Below are positions 1-12,600 of a DNA stretch of 64,000 nt, piece after piece; position 1 is the first letter of the stretch; every line of letters begins with the position of its first letter. Origin of the DNA: Stictocephala bisonia (lineage: Eukaryota; Arthropoda; Insecta; Hemiptera; Membracidae); assembly GCA_035578905.1 (NCBI GenBank), contig JAQJVL010002630.1, forward strand, positions 1-64,000, in the 5' to 3' direction. The translations under genes were made by a program, and so were the position numbers. The notes below the pieces were generated by a model. That model was not told the DNA's origin and ran no database searches. It saw only the letters and a program-made list of their open reading frames with translations.

Positions 1-608
1 AAACATAGCAGTTAAAGCAATCACATTACACATATACTATACCTAAAAATTTATTTTTTTAAGTAAATATAAAATTTTTTCTATTATACTGCCCACAGGA
101 ATCAGAAGAAAATCTGAAATTAGAGCATGTACATCATATTAAAGATGAGACCACAATGCTGCAAAGCCGACCTCAAAAGGGTCACCCTAGCCAAAATGGT
201 GATGGTTTAAAGTTACAAACTTGAGCTTGTTAAACAATTGATTAGTTTGATGAACCGTTGAAGATTAAAGCAACAACTTGTAAAACATCGATACTGTGCC
301 TACAAACTAAATATCAACAGTTTATCACATCAGGGGAATGGTCCCTGAGGAGTCAGAAAAATATCTTAAACAGAGAATAGGTCAAGTTGTATATTATATT
401 AAAGATCTTTAATACGATCATAAAAGGTCCATCCTACATAAAATGGAAATAGTTGTACAAATTTAAGCTAATTGAAAACTGTCTTGGGATTCCTTTCTTT
501 TTATGGGTTACAAAATCAAAATTTGAGAACATTTCCTGGATATTTAAATAAAGGCTATCTAAATAGGGAGTGACTTGTATATCCATTGAAAACATTTCAT
601 GAGAACTA

Positions 609-1952
609 CGAGGGGTATCCAAAAAGTAAGTTTCCATTAATTATGAAAAAGTTAAAAAGACTCAAAAAATAACTGAAACACATTTATTCAACTTTTTACA
701 TCATACCTTATTTTTCTACATAGTTACCATCCCTTTCTAAACACTCTTGGTATCTAGGAAGTAGTTTTTTTATTCCAGCATCACAAAATTCACCCGCCAA
801 ATTTTTAAGCCAAGTATCCACCTCATTTTGAAGGTCATCGCTGTTGGCAAATCGCCGACCGCCAAGGTGTCTTTTGAGCTCCGGAAACAGATGAAAATCG
901 CTAGGCGCAAGATCTGGTGAGTATGGAGGATGACCAAAAACATCCCACTTAAATTTCCTCAAAAGTTCCATTGTTGCACGAGCAGCGTGTGGTCGGGCGT
1001 TATCGTGAATAAGCAGAACCGTGCGCGACAAAAGTCCGCGCCGTTTATTCTGTATTGCCCGCCGAAGTCTGGTGAGAACTTCACAATACCTTTCTGCATT
1101 TATGGTTTCGCCACGAGGAAGATAGTCAATCAATAACACTCCACGGCAGTCCCAAAAAACTGTAGCCATTACCTTTCCTGCTGACTCAAAAACTTTGGCT
1201 TTTTGAGGAGCTGCCTCTCCTTTTTTTTGCCACACCATACTCTGGCGTTTGGTTTCTGGAGTTGAGTGGTGAATCCATGTTTCATCACCAGTGACTATTC
1301 TACTGAAAAGGTTTTCATCTTCATCGTCAAACAATCGCAAGAAAGACTGGGCAGCAGCCATTCGTTGTTGTTTATGGGCATCGCTCAATAAGCGAGGCAC
1401 CCATCTTGCACACACTTTTGCAAGCTGAAGATCTTCTGTCATGATATTGTGCACAGATGACCGGCTAACTTCAAAACTTGACGGCAGTTTACCCATAATT
1501 TCATCGAGAGTCACTCGCTTATCATTGTCAATAACTGCTCGTACAGCATTAATGACGTCTGGTTGCCGAGAACTGGCCGGTCGGCCATTACGCTCATCGT
1601 CATGAACATTTTCTCTTCCCTCCAAAAACATTGCACGCCAACGACGGACCATCTGAACGGACATAACATGTTCACCATACACTTGACACAACTGACGATG
1701 AATTTCAACGGCAGTTACGTTTTTGGCGGTCAAGAAACGAATAACACTACGGACTTCGCAACTGGCGGCAGAACGCAGTGGAGTCTCCATAATGTTTGGG
1801 CAGCAACTGACTGAGCAGCATGACAATGCGCCAGTGACCGGCGCACCTGTTGCCAACCGAACCGCGCTAAATATCCCCGCCCACAGCTGCACGCTGTGTT
1901 ATGCACGCGTCTTTTTACAGAACAGGGAAACTTACTTTTTGGATACCCCTCG
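609..1952 (-). mobile_element. Intact mariner (DD34D) transposon with perfect TIRs
   Basis: The element is 1344 bp and sits between TA dinucleotides at 607-608 and 1953-1954, the standard mariner target duplication. Its terminal inverted repeats, 609-635 and 1926-1952, are identical over 27 bp and begin cgaggggtatccaaaaagta. The transposase gene between them is open. Perfect ends and an unbroken gene suggest recent insertion. It landed in the loop of an older inverted-repeat element. Confidence 0.95.
708..1790 (-). CDS. Mariner transposase, full length
   Basis: DDE/D-superfamily transposase that cuts and pastes its own element. I start it at the METPLRS methionine (codon 1788-1790), giving 360 residues, close to the usual mariner length of about 345. 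The frame is open upstream to 1892, but those 34 residues lack family similarity. An N-terminal paired helix-turn-helix DNA-binding region occupies about residues 10-120, followed by a WVPRLL linker at 130-135. The catalytic triad is intact: D169 in VTGDETW, D263 in HDNARPH and D298 in SPDLAPSD, with exactly 34 residues between the last two, which defines mariner proper. There are no frameshifts or internal stops. Activity is inferred from integrity only. Confidence 0.93.
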   Translation of the reverse strand: METPLRSAASCEVRSVIRFLTAKNVTAVEIHRQLCQVYGEHVMSVQMVRRWRAMFLEGRENVHDDERNGRPASSRQPDVINAVRAVIDNDKRVTLDEIMGKLPSSFEVSRSSVHNIMTEDLQLAKVCARWVPRLLSDAHKQQRMAAAQSFLRLFDDEDENLFSRIVTGDETWIHHSTPETKRQSMVWQKKGEAAPQKAKVFESAGKVMATVFWDCRGVLLIDYLPRGETINAERYCEVLTRLRRAIQNKRRGLLSRTVLLIHDNARPHAARATMELLRKFKWDVFGHPPYSPDLAPSDFHLFPELKRHLGGRRFANSDDLQNEVDTWLKNLAGEFCDAGIKKLLPRYQECLERDGNYVEK

Positions 1953-2509
1953 TATAATAGAATTTTGTTAAAAAGCTTGATTCTCTTGATATGAAACTTG
2001 ACCTATTCTCTCATTAAATTATTTTTCTGCGTCCTCACGGACCCCCCCCCATGTGATAAATTGCTGAGATTTTTTTATCAATAGATTTCCAGGAAAGAGT
2101 ATAGATGGTATACAAATGACTACTTTAATCTACAATAGTTCAAGAAACTAATCAATTGCTTATCAAGCTTAAGTTAGTAACTTTTAATTATTGCCATTTT
2201 GGTTAGGGTGATCCTTTTGAGGTCGGCTTTGTAGCATTGTGTTTTACTAATAGAGACCTTTAATATGATGTACATCTCAAACTATACTCTAATTTAAGAT
2301 TTCCTTTTGACTGACTCTTTGTAAACAGTTCTTAGTATAACAGAAAAAAATTATATTTGCTTCAAAAAGTAGATTTTTAGATATAGTATACATGTATAAA
2401 GTTTTATTGCTTTATCTGCAATGGTTCAAAAAATATAAAGTGTCCTCAGACTTTTGGTACACCCTGTAATATAGTATATGAAGGTTTATATGAAGGTATG
2501 TAAACGTGT

Positions 2510-2520
2510 GCACACACACA

Positions 2521-2600
<80 letters not shown>
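2510..2600. repeat. (CA)n microsatellite
   Basis: About 90 bp of almost uninterrupted CA dinucleotide with one CCC interruption near 2522. It is read as (GT)n on the strand of the host gene. The Cys-Val open frame across it on the minus strand is a by-product of the repeat. Confidence 0.97.
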
Positions 2601-2602
<2 letters not shown>

Positions 2603-2689
2603 AGTTGTTCAAGGTATTACCTATCCTCCCATTATGTAAATATATCAACTAAAATATAAGCAGTTAAAGTTTATATACAAGGAATACTT

Positions 2690-3518
2690 CTAGAGTAAAA
2701 AAAAGATAAAAGGATGTGTATGGGCCAGTGGGTGGGGCAAAACTACTTGACATGTATGGTGGGTGAGCCTATACCACAGACACTGAGAACTATGACACGA
2801 AACATAACACAATGTGAGCCAGGGTGTCATTGTTACATTGCCCACCATTGCTTCAGGCAAAACACACCGGGGACCTTGGTTTTTCCCACCGAGTCGTACC
2901 AGGTAGATACTGTACAAACAATACAGGAGTGTTTGTACCTGTATTACTTGGTACTGCAATATATAAGTAGTTTTATCGGATTTCTTTAAAATTAAAGTTG
3001 TTAAACTAACTAAACATCATTAAAAAGTTCACGTTGATGTGTATACTTATTTACTCAATAATACATATGAAAAAATATTTTAACTGACTATCATTTTATA
3101 TTATTAAGTCTAAAAAATGCTATATTTTTATCATCGACTGCAATTAACATCTCCAGCCCTCTCGTTACAGTCAGGTACGAGCTTACCACTATACAGAGTT
3201 ATATTCTGTACAGTATCAATAGCATAATCTGCAATATTTTAAAATCTTGAAATCTTTGTAATGTTTTACTTCATTATTTACTATATTTTCGTTTAATCAG
3301 TGTAGAACATATATGCATACAGCAGTAAAATAAGAACGAAAGGTCAAAGGCTTATTGCATATAAGTATATCAAATAACCAGAAACTTCTAATATTTAACA
3401 AATTATATTTTTATGGATTTTATGTGCTTTTGTAGCATTGAAATTATAGGACTCCATAGCCAAGTTGCTCAGACTGGATAAAACTGGACCAACTAAAGGT
3501 TATGTTAAAATGACTCAC
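2690..3518. other. Intron sequence, no feature identified
   Basis: This is AT-rich sequence downstream of exon 8. Overlapping open frames of about 90 residues near 2690-2990 lie on both strands, but neither shows a recognisable motif or codon pattern. The next alpha-adaptin exon was not found between base 1 and this point. Confidence 0.5.
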
Positions 3519-3687
3519 TTTCATGGACAGAATGACGACCTCCTGGTGCTTCTTAACAGCATCGTGAGAAAATTCTGAAGTTGCGAGCAGACACATGGAC
3601 TCCAGAGCCAGGTAACGCAGGTTGGTCTCTCGGTTGGACAAGAACTGACCCAATTGGTTACAAGCACGGACTAGAAGGTTTGGTTCA
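3519..3687 (-). CDS. AP-2alpha: AP-2alpha coding exon 8 (last in window)
   Basis: This exon covers residues about 321-377: one base completing a serine codon, then 56 codons from [16 protein letters not shown] to [10 protein letters not shown]. The acceptor is CAG at 3688-3690 and the donor GTGAGT at 3513-3518. It ends in phase 0. The trunk helices match the family closely. The exon that should follow, with the conserved RQ/DLLYAMCD segment, is not in this window. Confidence 0.93.
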
Positions 3688-6600
3688 CTGTAAGGACCAA
3701 TAAAGGATATAATTATTACAAATGACCTCAGCATTACGAACTTACTTTAAACAAATTTAAATAAGGAGACCCTATTGAATAGCCAACGATCATGAGTTTT
3801 AGCAGCCAACTTGTATCTTCAAGACAAATTATAGTGAAGTTACAAAATAAAATAAGTCTTATAAATGTATGTTTTGTAAATATTGTATGTTGTATAAATA
3901 TGTGTTTATCAATAGAGCATTCTCCTTAAGTAACTCAAGGTTAATGCCCTGAACTACCCTCTCATGAATAAAACATCAGTATAAGCTTCTGTGTTATCTA
4001 AAACTACCAATAGTATTTTTTAAACATTGAATTAAAAGTTTATTGTAAACATTGTCTCTTTAAATAAAACTTAAATTTGCAAGTACACATTTAATCTTTT
4101 TGATCTTCTATGAAGTTATAAATAAAAAGACTGTAGTAGACCAGTTAGTCCAGAGATATCACCCACCCGTGTTCATTAACATAGTAAAATCTCTTACTTA
4201 AAATATAAAAACAAAAATTGGCAACACTATCTAAATAAATAAAACTTTGGTAGCAAAAGTTTAATCTCAATGATCTTGTATGAAGTTATAAATAGGACAG
4301 CTGCAATAGTAAAGTTATTGCTGAGAAGTCACCCTACTGTTTCTTTAGAACCAGCGCAGTGCACCTCTGTCCGTTCATTCAGAATGTAGTTTATATATAA
4401 AACACCCCATAAGAAAGTGTTAAGTTTAAGAGTTTTGACTTATTGAATGGTAATCCTCATCAAATCATATTTTCTCTTCATTACATTTGCTTAATATTTA
4501 TTGATCTTACTAATATAGAAGGTAACAAACATTTAACGAGATATAAGATTTAGTGAACCAGGATGATGAATACTGGTATCTCTTACAATAACCTTAGAGT
4601 GATAACAGACTAAGGGGATTCAATAATACAACAGTAAAAAAATTAGGAAAATACAGTAAAATCTCAATAGTTGAACACTTTGTGGACTACAGAATTGTCA
4701 ACGTGTTATACTATGGGGAATATATTGTAAACATGAAAAACATTAGGAAAATACAGTAAAATCTCAATAGTTGAACACTTTGTGGACTACAGAATTGTCA
4801 ACGTGTTATACTATGGGGAATATATTGTAAACATGAAAAAAATTTATTTTTATTGATCACTAAAAAAGTTAGTGATTTTAAAGAATCAGAAATTTTGTAT
4901 GTTTTTAGACCCATGTAAATTGGGCTCTTTTAAAACTTTTAAAGCCTATGAAGGGATACTGTAATATGTTTTTATCTCTTGTTTTGTAACACTGATTTGC
5001 CATACAAGTTTGAAACACCATTAGATTCTTAGAAACTTATTTCAAATCATTTGACTATAGGTGAATTATAAAAATACATAAGCAATAGATGTCTTGGTTA
5101 TATCAGTCTTATGATCTTCAGGGGTTGGTTGTACTCTGAGAGCCATGTAAATGTTTACCAGCTCAGTAATCACAACTATGTTATAAAGCCTCCCTGAACT
5201 AGAGTGATGCAGCTGGAGAATATAAACAATGATGGTAGGGTTCCAGAAACTGCTGCACTTTCACTGCTTGAAACCACTATAATGTATTTCCACTTATTCA
5301 GCTTACCAAATATTACATATAAACATTTCATGTATAGTCTGGCAACTAGCAACTGTAACACAAGTTAGACTATAATCATGCCTACTCACAAAATGTCATA
5401 ATATATTCAAAATGTTGTTGCAGTATAACATGACTCAGTGGATACAATGTGATCAATGAGCACAGAGAAGATCAAAATGTGATCAAGTAATAATTATTCA
5501 TTAAAGCACAGAACTTTGTAACTGTTTGATGTTATCTTAATATTAGTAAGACTAGTGTTCTCTGTTTGGTTTTAGTTTCTATGTTGGATTTTTATGTAGC
5601 TATGTGGAAGTTGGTTAATAACATTTGGTGCAATGACTCATTGGTTAGTTTTGTTTTCAATTTTTGAGGTTTTTGTTATTATTTATCGTTGACTGTGTTC
5701 TTTTCTAAATCTCTACACTATTTTTCAACCGTTCCACCATTCAATGAAGGCTGTTCTTTCAACTGAGTTCAGCTAATTTGAATAAGAGTAAATCAGCGCT
5801 GAAATAGGATAGGAGGTAGATCCTAACCCGTCTCTCTTGATGGCGGGCCTGGTAGTGTCAGCAGTGTGTGGGTCGGATGGAATGCAACAATGAACTTTTG
5901 GCTAGCATTTTGTTTCTAATACACCAAGATATATCCTGATCTCCACCACAGCAACTGTTCAGACAAACACCATGTCTGCGGACCTATTCTTGGAGAGATG
6001 CCAGCATGTGGTTATCACTTTCCAGAGGGTCTAGATGAAATGGAACTGTTGAGTTCCGTTAGGATATGGGGTAGAGCGAGGAGTGAATATTTATTTATAT
6101 TTGGTGTTTTGGGGGCAATCTAATGTTTTTCCCCGTTAGAAAACACCCTGTCTTACCAGCAGGATTTTGTTGAAATTGGTAACTTTACAAATTGAGACAT
6201 GCTGTTGTTTCTGTCACAGTCATTTAATAGTGTCTTGACAAATTTAATTTTAGAAACTTCAAGTTATTTTTAATCTGTTTGCGACTGGGCTACAATATAA
6301 AAGTAGCTAGAAAAACAGGCTATTTTGATAGTTTTTCAGACCAGGGAAATACTATAATATAGTAACCATAAATTATATCTTCTTGAATCATTTTTTATTT
6401 GATAGACTATACAATGGGTTTTGAAAACATATGGACTTTGGCTAAAAACATTATGCTCTACTCATAAATTGTGAGTTAATTTGAAAAATTCAAACAACCC
6501 TTCCTTACCCATTATAAAAGATTACTGAAATTTAAACCAACTTGGTTTTTGTTGGGAATATGTTTCTAAAAAAGTAAATAAGTTTCACTCTGAAGAAAAC

Positions 6601-9600
6601 TCACAGTTTAGAACAAGTTTTATTTATTCCCAGTTCACTAAAAACCCTGAAAAAACCCCTAAAATCCACAATTTTCAAGCAGTGTAGGTATTGTCATGCC
6701 TATCATGCAGAAAATAACAGAACCTATTTATGAGTAATTACAAAGACAACATTATGTAAACATGACTTGCTGTCTGACATTAACAGCTGTTGTCTATAGG
6801 TAGCGGTAGTAGGAATGCAGGCAGATTACACGATAAAATAGATTAAGAATACAAATTCCATGTACCTATAAATATTACTATAAAATTGATATTTTTGTTG
6901 TATTGGTTTTATGTGTTATGGTTGTTATCTATGTTATTATGTGAAAATTAGATCATAACATGTTAAGAAAATTTTTTTAAATTACTGTGTAACTTCTGAT
7001 ATATCGGAAGCTCGTTGCTACAACTACAACTTTCCATTAAATCGGAAGTTTGTCTCAAAAGGTTATAGGCACTACCTGAATAAAAATTAGAGCCATTTTA
7101 TTTTTTATCACCTTTTTGTAGTTTTGTTGTTATTTTGTCACATAGTGTATGTAATATTTACTTGTTAAAATTGACCTGTCTGATCATCACTATTTTTTTA
7201 TTTATTATTGTTATTTTAACATGGTAAAGATGTTAAATTTTATACATTTTTACCATTTAATGTTTATATGATATTTGATTACTTGGTGGAGGAATATTAG
7301 TTTATTTTTATCTTTGAGCTGACATAATTTGAATAGTACTTCTCAATTGGCTTAAATTTGTACTTAACATAGGCGAAATCAAACAAACAATGTTTGGATC
7401 TTTTTAAATATAAATATTTTACCCTTGAGTTGGTCTTGTGGTCTCACACTTGGTAGAGTCTGACAGGCAAGTGTAAGGTAGGTTACATATCTTCAAAAAC
7501 ATTACAAACTTAAGTTACTTTGTTGACATTTGTTTTTAAGATCTATTAACTTAAATTACAATATTATCATTCTATATTTCTAAAAGCGCAATAAATAAAT
7601 TACAGTCAAAAAATCTCTAAGCAAACATGTAAAAATGGATAAATATAACCTGTCATTGTGGATTATAAGACTGATGGCTTCAAACAGAACTGCATTTTTG
7701 GCATTGGAGTGCTGCACCTTTTTTGACTTGGGGGGCTCCTGGGCTTTGTTTAAGATGGTTTCAAGACATTCATTCAATCGTCCCCTCACTCCAGGATCAT
7801 CTGAAATTTCAAATAGTTTACTCAATTTAAAAGTACTATTTAACACAGCTTTTTACCTGTGGTTTGCAGGACCAAAGTAACTTAGTAATGGTTAGATTAT
7901 ACTTTGTCTATTGAATTAAATTTTACATTTCTGTATGCCCAAATTGGAATATTCAAACATTTTAAGGCAACGTTTTTATAGCTGCATATATTATTTCTTC
8001 AAACAAAACAAATAAATGAAGGAATAAAAGGAGAAACTTAGCTAAAAAGATTCGTAACTTAAGAAAATAAGAAGGCAGAGTTTTCAGGTGAATACTCAAA
8101 ATAGCCTATAGCCTTCTCATACATTACAGAATAAAATAAAGTTTAATACAAAATGGTACTTTCATTTTCTTGCCAAAAATTAAGACCAAAAGATTACCAT
8201 CAGACAGAATTTAAGAGAAGATTCTTTTTGAATTCCCTGCTGTAAAATACACAAAAATATGTCAAATTTACATTTACACTATTCTTAGTAATTTTTAAAT
8301 ACAAAACTGTTATTTTATTTATATACATACAGAGAAAGCCGCTCCTATTCCATTTCCATTACATTGTAGCTCTAGGTTTGTTAACCAAGTCTTTTCACCT
8401 GGTCTTGTTTGTACATTTTCAAGGCTGTTGTTTACTCTAACAGAATGATTGTTCGAGCTGTGTAGGTCTCAACCACAACTATATTGGATCTACTTGCTCG
8501 TCCTCTCAGAAATATGGTACATAATTTTCTTGAAGATTCTAGGCGATCTTCACTTCCTCTCATCTTCTTGATTTGTCTAGAACGTCTTTAATACATCTGT
8601 TATTTCATTTACCTAAATTTTTTCTCCAAGTGTTGCTGAACTTGTAAACAAAGTCTTTATTGAAGTTATCCGTATGTTTCATTATCTTTCGATTTAACAA
8701 TTTTTCACTCAAAATATTCAAATAAAATTTGAAAAACTGTATTGCATGTTTTGTTTCCTCGGAGTGAGCTGCTATTTATTGTTGATACTTCCATTTCAAA
8801 GTTTTTAGTACTTATACTGTATAGTTTATTTTAGTTAACATTAAATTGGCCGGTAGCGTAGTTGGTTCAATCCCAGCTTCATGTGCTAAAGGTTCTCAGT
8901 TCGATTCCAATCAGAGTCAATAATTTTGAGAAGGATCAGCTGATAATCACCGGGTGTTCATTTGTCATTGGGCTATTAATTAATGACACTTTCTAAGGAA
9001 TAGTCGACCTTAGTTTGTAACAATGACTACATTCGCTCATCTACTCTCATCACACTCATTCGAAATCCATATTCGCCCATATCTTGATGATCGGCGTCTT
9101 ATGAATAAATAAATAAAAAATAAATAAAAATAAAAAATAATTACCTAACTGTCCAACAAAGGTCAAGATATACAAGCTGTGAAAAATGTTTATGATATGG
9201 AGATATGTAGTTTTAATTGCAAACTATGCTGGTGTGCCTTTTGTAAAAACAAAAAATCAATATTTTATTTGTTGCCAAGCACTTATTAGATAACAAAGAG
9301 GAATAGACATTGTTTCTCTGTTTATCAGTTCTATTGATCTGCAAAAAAAATTTGGCCTATAGGGTTGCTTCCTGTATACCTTCATTTATAACCTTGCATC
9401 GACAAAGACAATGTCCCAATTGGAATAACATGGCACTAAATGTATCAAACAATACTTACCGGGAGGAGTGTAGTTTTGTAGGAGTCTGAGCAGTTTCACA
9501 GAAAGCCATGGTGCAGGAACAAAGTAGTACGTGTAATCCTGAAGGTCAGTGTAACTGGCAGTCACAATCTGGATTGAATAAAATGTATTAGTCTTCAATG

Positions 9601-12600
9601 TATTGTTTAATATAATTCAAATTTCCATTCACGGACTGCCATTAAATGAGAGTAATCATTTTAAATTTTTTTTATGAGAGTTTAAAAAAAGGTGATTTAT
9701 TTAACCGTACTTTATCTATTCCCCGTAAACTATTGATCAATGTGGAGAACTTATGAGAATAGTAAGGGGAAGAACCTGTACAGTGCAAAGTGAATATTAC
9801 TGATAGAAACAGTTAAGGCCAGGATTCAAACCTGTGCTATATTTAACAGAGGCTCAAAGTCCTGACGCTTTTGTACCGCTTGGCCGCTAAAACTAATTAA
9901 TTTAAATCACCACAAAGGACCAAAATAGACAAACAGTAAACATCCTAAACTGGGCAAAAATCAGAGTAAATACACTTTTCTGTGCAAATTCCCTATTTTT
10001 TTAATATATTCTAATTAATAAAATTACATCTATTTCAACATTTACATAACCAGGGTGTCCAGTACATCTCCTTAAACAAATTCCCTGACTTTACCCTGAC
10101 CGATCCGTGATTTCATACTAAATTTCCCTGACCTCAAATCGACACAGTTACATACACGTCTATTTAACTTACTAGTAATATTATGTACTAGCATGTACAT
10201 ACATTATGTTATTTACAGTCAATTACAATTAGTAATTACCGAAATATCAATATTTCAAACATATATTTTTATTGATAGCCGTAATAATTAAAGTCAAAAC
10301 TATTACCTACAATAATTATTCTTTTTAAACTATTTTATAAAAGTAGAGGTAGAATTAAAAAAATATTTATAATTAGCCTTGAGTAAAAAACAAACATACC
10401 TTTTATTCTATTGTTAAATTATGACAATTGTCAATGCCTTGAAAAACGGCGCTATATTACAATTTCCCCAAAACCAGCATAAAGTTTAGGTCTATGACTT
10501 ATTTAACAAGTACTAATCAGACAATTATTTCAGTAAGTTTTAAACTTTTAGCGATATTAAACTAGTTGCACGAGGTCGAACAAGCATAAGCAAAGCAATT
10601 AAGTAGCTTTTTCATAATTTAGAATATTTAATGGCATGTAAACTTAACATTTAGTACTGAACAAACTAAAGGATTTTTTTGTAGCGCACCAAAATATATA
10701 GTGACTACTACAAATCACAACAGACTGGCGTTCTTGTTAGGATTTTCCAGGTTTTGCTTCAAATTCCCTGATTTTTCCCTGACTTTTCCAGGTCATTTCA
10801 AATTCCCTGACTTTTCCAGGTTTTCCCTATTTTCCCTGTTGCTGGACACCCTGATAACATTTGTACAAATTCCTTATAAACGATTTTTTGTCATACTTTT
10901 AAGAACAAATTTTTATCAATATATGTGTATTGGAAATATTGATGTTAAATGTAACAAAAGCTGCTTCTCGATGCCCAATCCCCTAACCGTACCCAACATA
11001 ACCTATTATAATCTTAAATATGCTTAAAAAATTTTGTGGTTCACATTAATATTAGGCACTTGGTCGGGCATCCTGCTGACTGTCCCTCCACTGAAAATAT
11101 AGTACGCAAATTTGGTTTTTGTGATTAGTCTTTGCTTTCATTATCATTGTGAGCATTATGGCTACTAAAAGTGATTCACCATGAAAGTGGACTAATCGTA
11201 TTATCTCGAGAAATAACTGTAGACCAGAATGGTATCAAAATTTGTGTTAAGAGAAAAAAAACCATGTCAAAATAAAACTACGTTGAAAAAATCACGCTAA
11301 ATAATATGGAGCTTTAATAGAAAATAAGATTTGATAAAAAGTGTTATGCACAATAAGAACTATGTTACCAGAAAATACAGACCTGATGTTATACACTTAT
11401 GATTAAAGCACATAAATAAAAGTACACACAAGAAAGTGCATAATACTGAATTTGTTATCACCAGTAGATAATATTATCTATAGCGTGGTGCCTGAGTGGC
11501 TATGACTTCTGACTACGGAGCACGAGGTCCATGTTTGAATCCTTAATTGAGCTAACAGTTGGTGCTTCACTTATGTAATAAAGCCTTCAGGGCCATGTTA
11601 ACAGGCCTTTGAGTGATGAGAAAAAATATGTCTCTATTTTCAGGAAAGATAAGTTTGATTTTAAAAAACCTTGTTTTGAACTAAAAAATGGGATAATCTA
11701 TGTTTTTATAAGTCGCGGAGTACGCAAACCTCTAAGAATTAAAAAACTATTTTGGTCTAAACCTATATACAATTTTGTTTAGATTACATTAAAAATTACT
11801 TTCTGGCTAATAGTGGTTGAATCAGCCAAGACAATACAAGCAATGACTAACCAAAAACTAAGAAACTGTTTTACCCGAAAGACAGGCAGACATACCTTCA
11901 ACAACTCATACCACCCTTGAAAAATGGAGTCAGGAAAGGAGGGACTATCTTGAGTCGAGTATAGAGTGGATGAAAAGACAATCAGGAATAGATGTATTGT
12001 TAATTTAGCGCTATAGAAATATAGCACTTCATATTCTATATTAATGCTATATTGTTATAGATAATTATTAAACTAAAAGCACTGATTCTTTTATTGAGAG
12101 GATAAAAGGTTTGTCCTTGAGATATAAAAGCTAAACGACCAAAGCACTTATGCCATACTCAGTCTACATTGTCATCCAACATTTGTAATTTCTGAACATT
12201 GGTATTAAATTGTGATAAAACCTACAGATATTCGAATTAGCAGGCCAAATACTGTTTTCGTCTTTTTGGGGCCATGACAATTACAATAGCCATGACCAAA
12301 TGATATTTGGGTTACAGCAGAATCGCAAATATATCAATAATTGAAGCAGCAAATAGGTGGTATATGTTGCTCAGAAAAGAATGAATCATAATGGTCAATA
12401 AAATCACTGTTACAAATTATAGAAGGAAAAATAGAGATATACGTTGCCTTAAGTGTTGATTTTTTTTTTTCTTTCACATATTACTACTGTATTCTGTACT
12501 CAATCAAAATGTTACAAAAAGGAAGAAATGTTCAACTTTATTTGAACTGTTTACAATTCCTAAGTTATTTGAATAGACTAATGCTTAATCAATAAGTTTT

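Larger units (their letters stand above)
103..2315. repeat. Long-inverted-repeat (foldback) element split by a mariner
   Basis: The stretch at about 103-395 is repeated in reverse complement at about 1985-2315. Shared blocks include a segment around gacctcaaaagggtcaccct on the left and its diverged complement around agggtgatccttttgaggtc on the right. The arms are about 290-330 bp and clearly diverged, with small gaps. Without the mariner in its loop the element would be roughly 0.87 kb. No protein is recognisable in the remaining loop, so it looks non-autonomous. The superfamily is unknown because I could not fix the outer ends or a target duplication. Confidence 0.75.

Noticed and set aside
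2412..2648. 78-residue Cys-Val repeat frame
   Set aside because: Product of the (CA)n microsatellite.
2700..2790. Minisatellite relative (gggccagtgggtggggc and catgtatggtgggtgag)
   Set aside because: Only loose similarity to the 36-bp unit, no period visible. Treated as chance G-rich sequence.
9817..9890. Functional tRNA genes at this site and at 11.5 and 52.4 kb
   Set aside because: A and B boxes are recognisable, but stems do not pair well and A/T-rich SINE bodies follow. tRNA-derived SINE heads explain them better.
10701..11027. 108-residue Phe-rich plus-strand frame
   Set aside because: It crosses the repeated ccctgac/ttttcc end of the hAT-like element. Composition is driven by the repeat.
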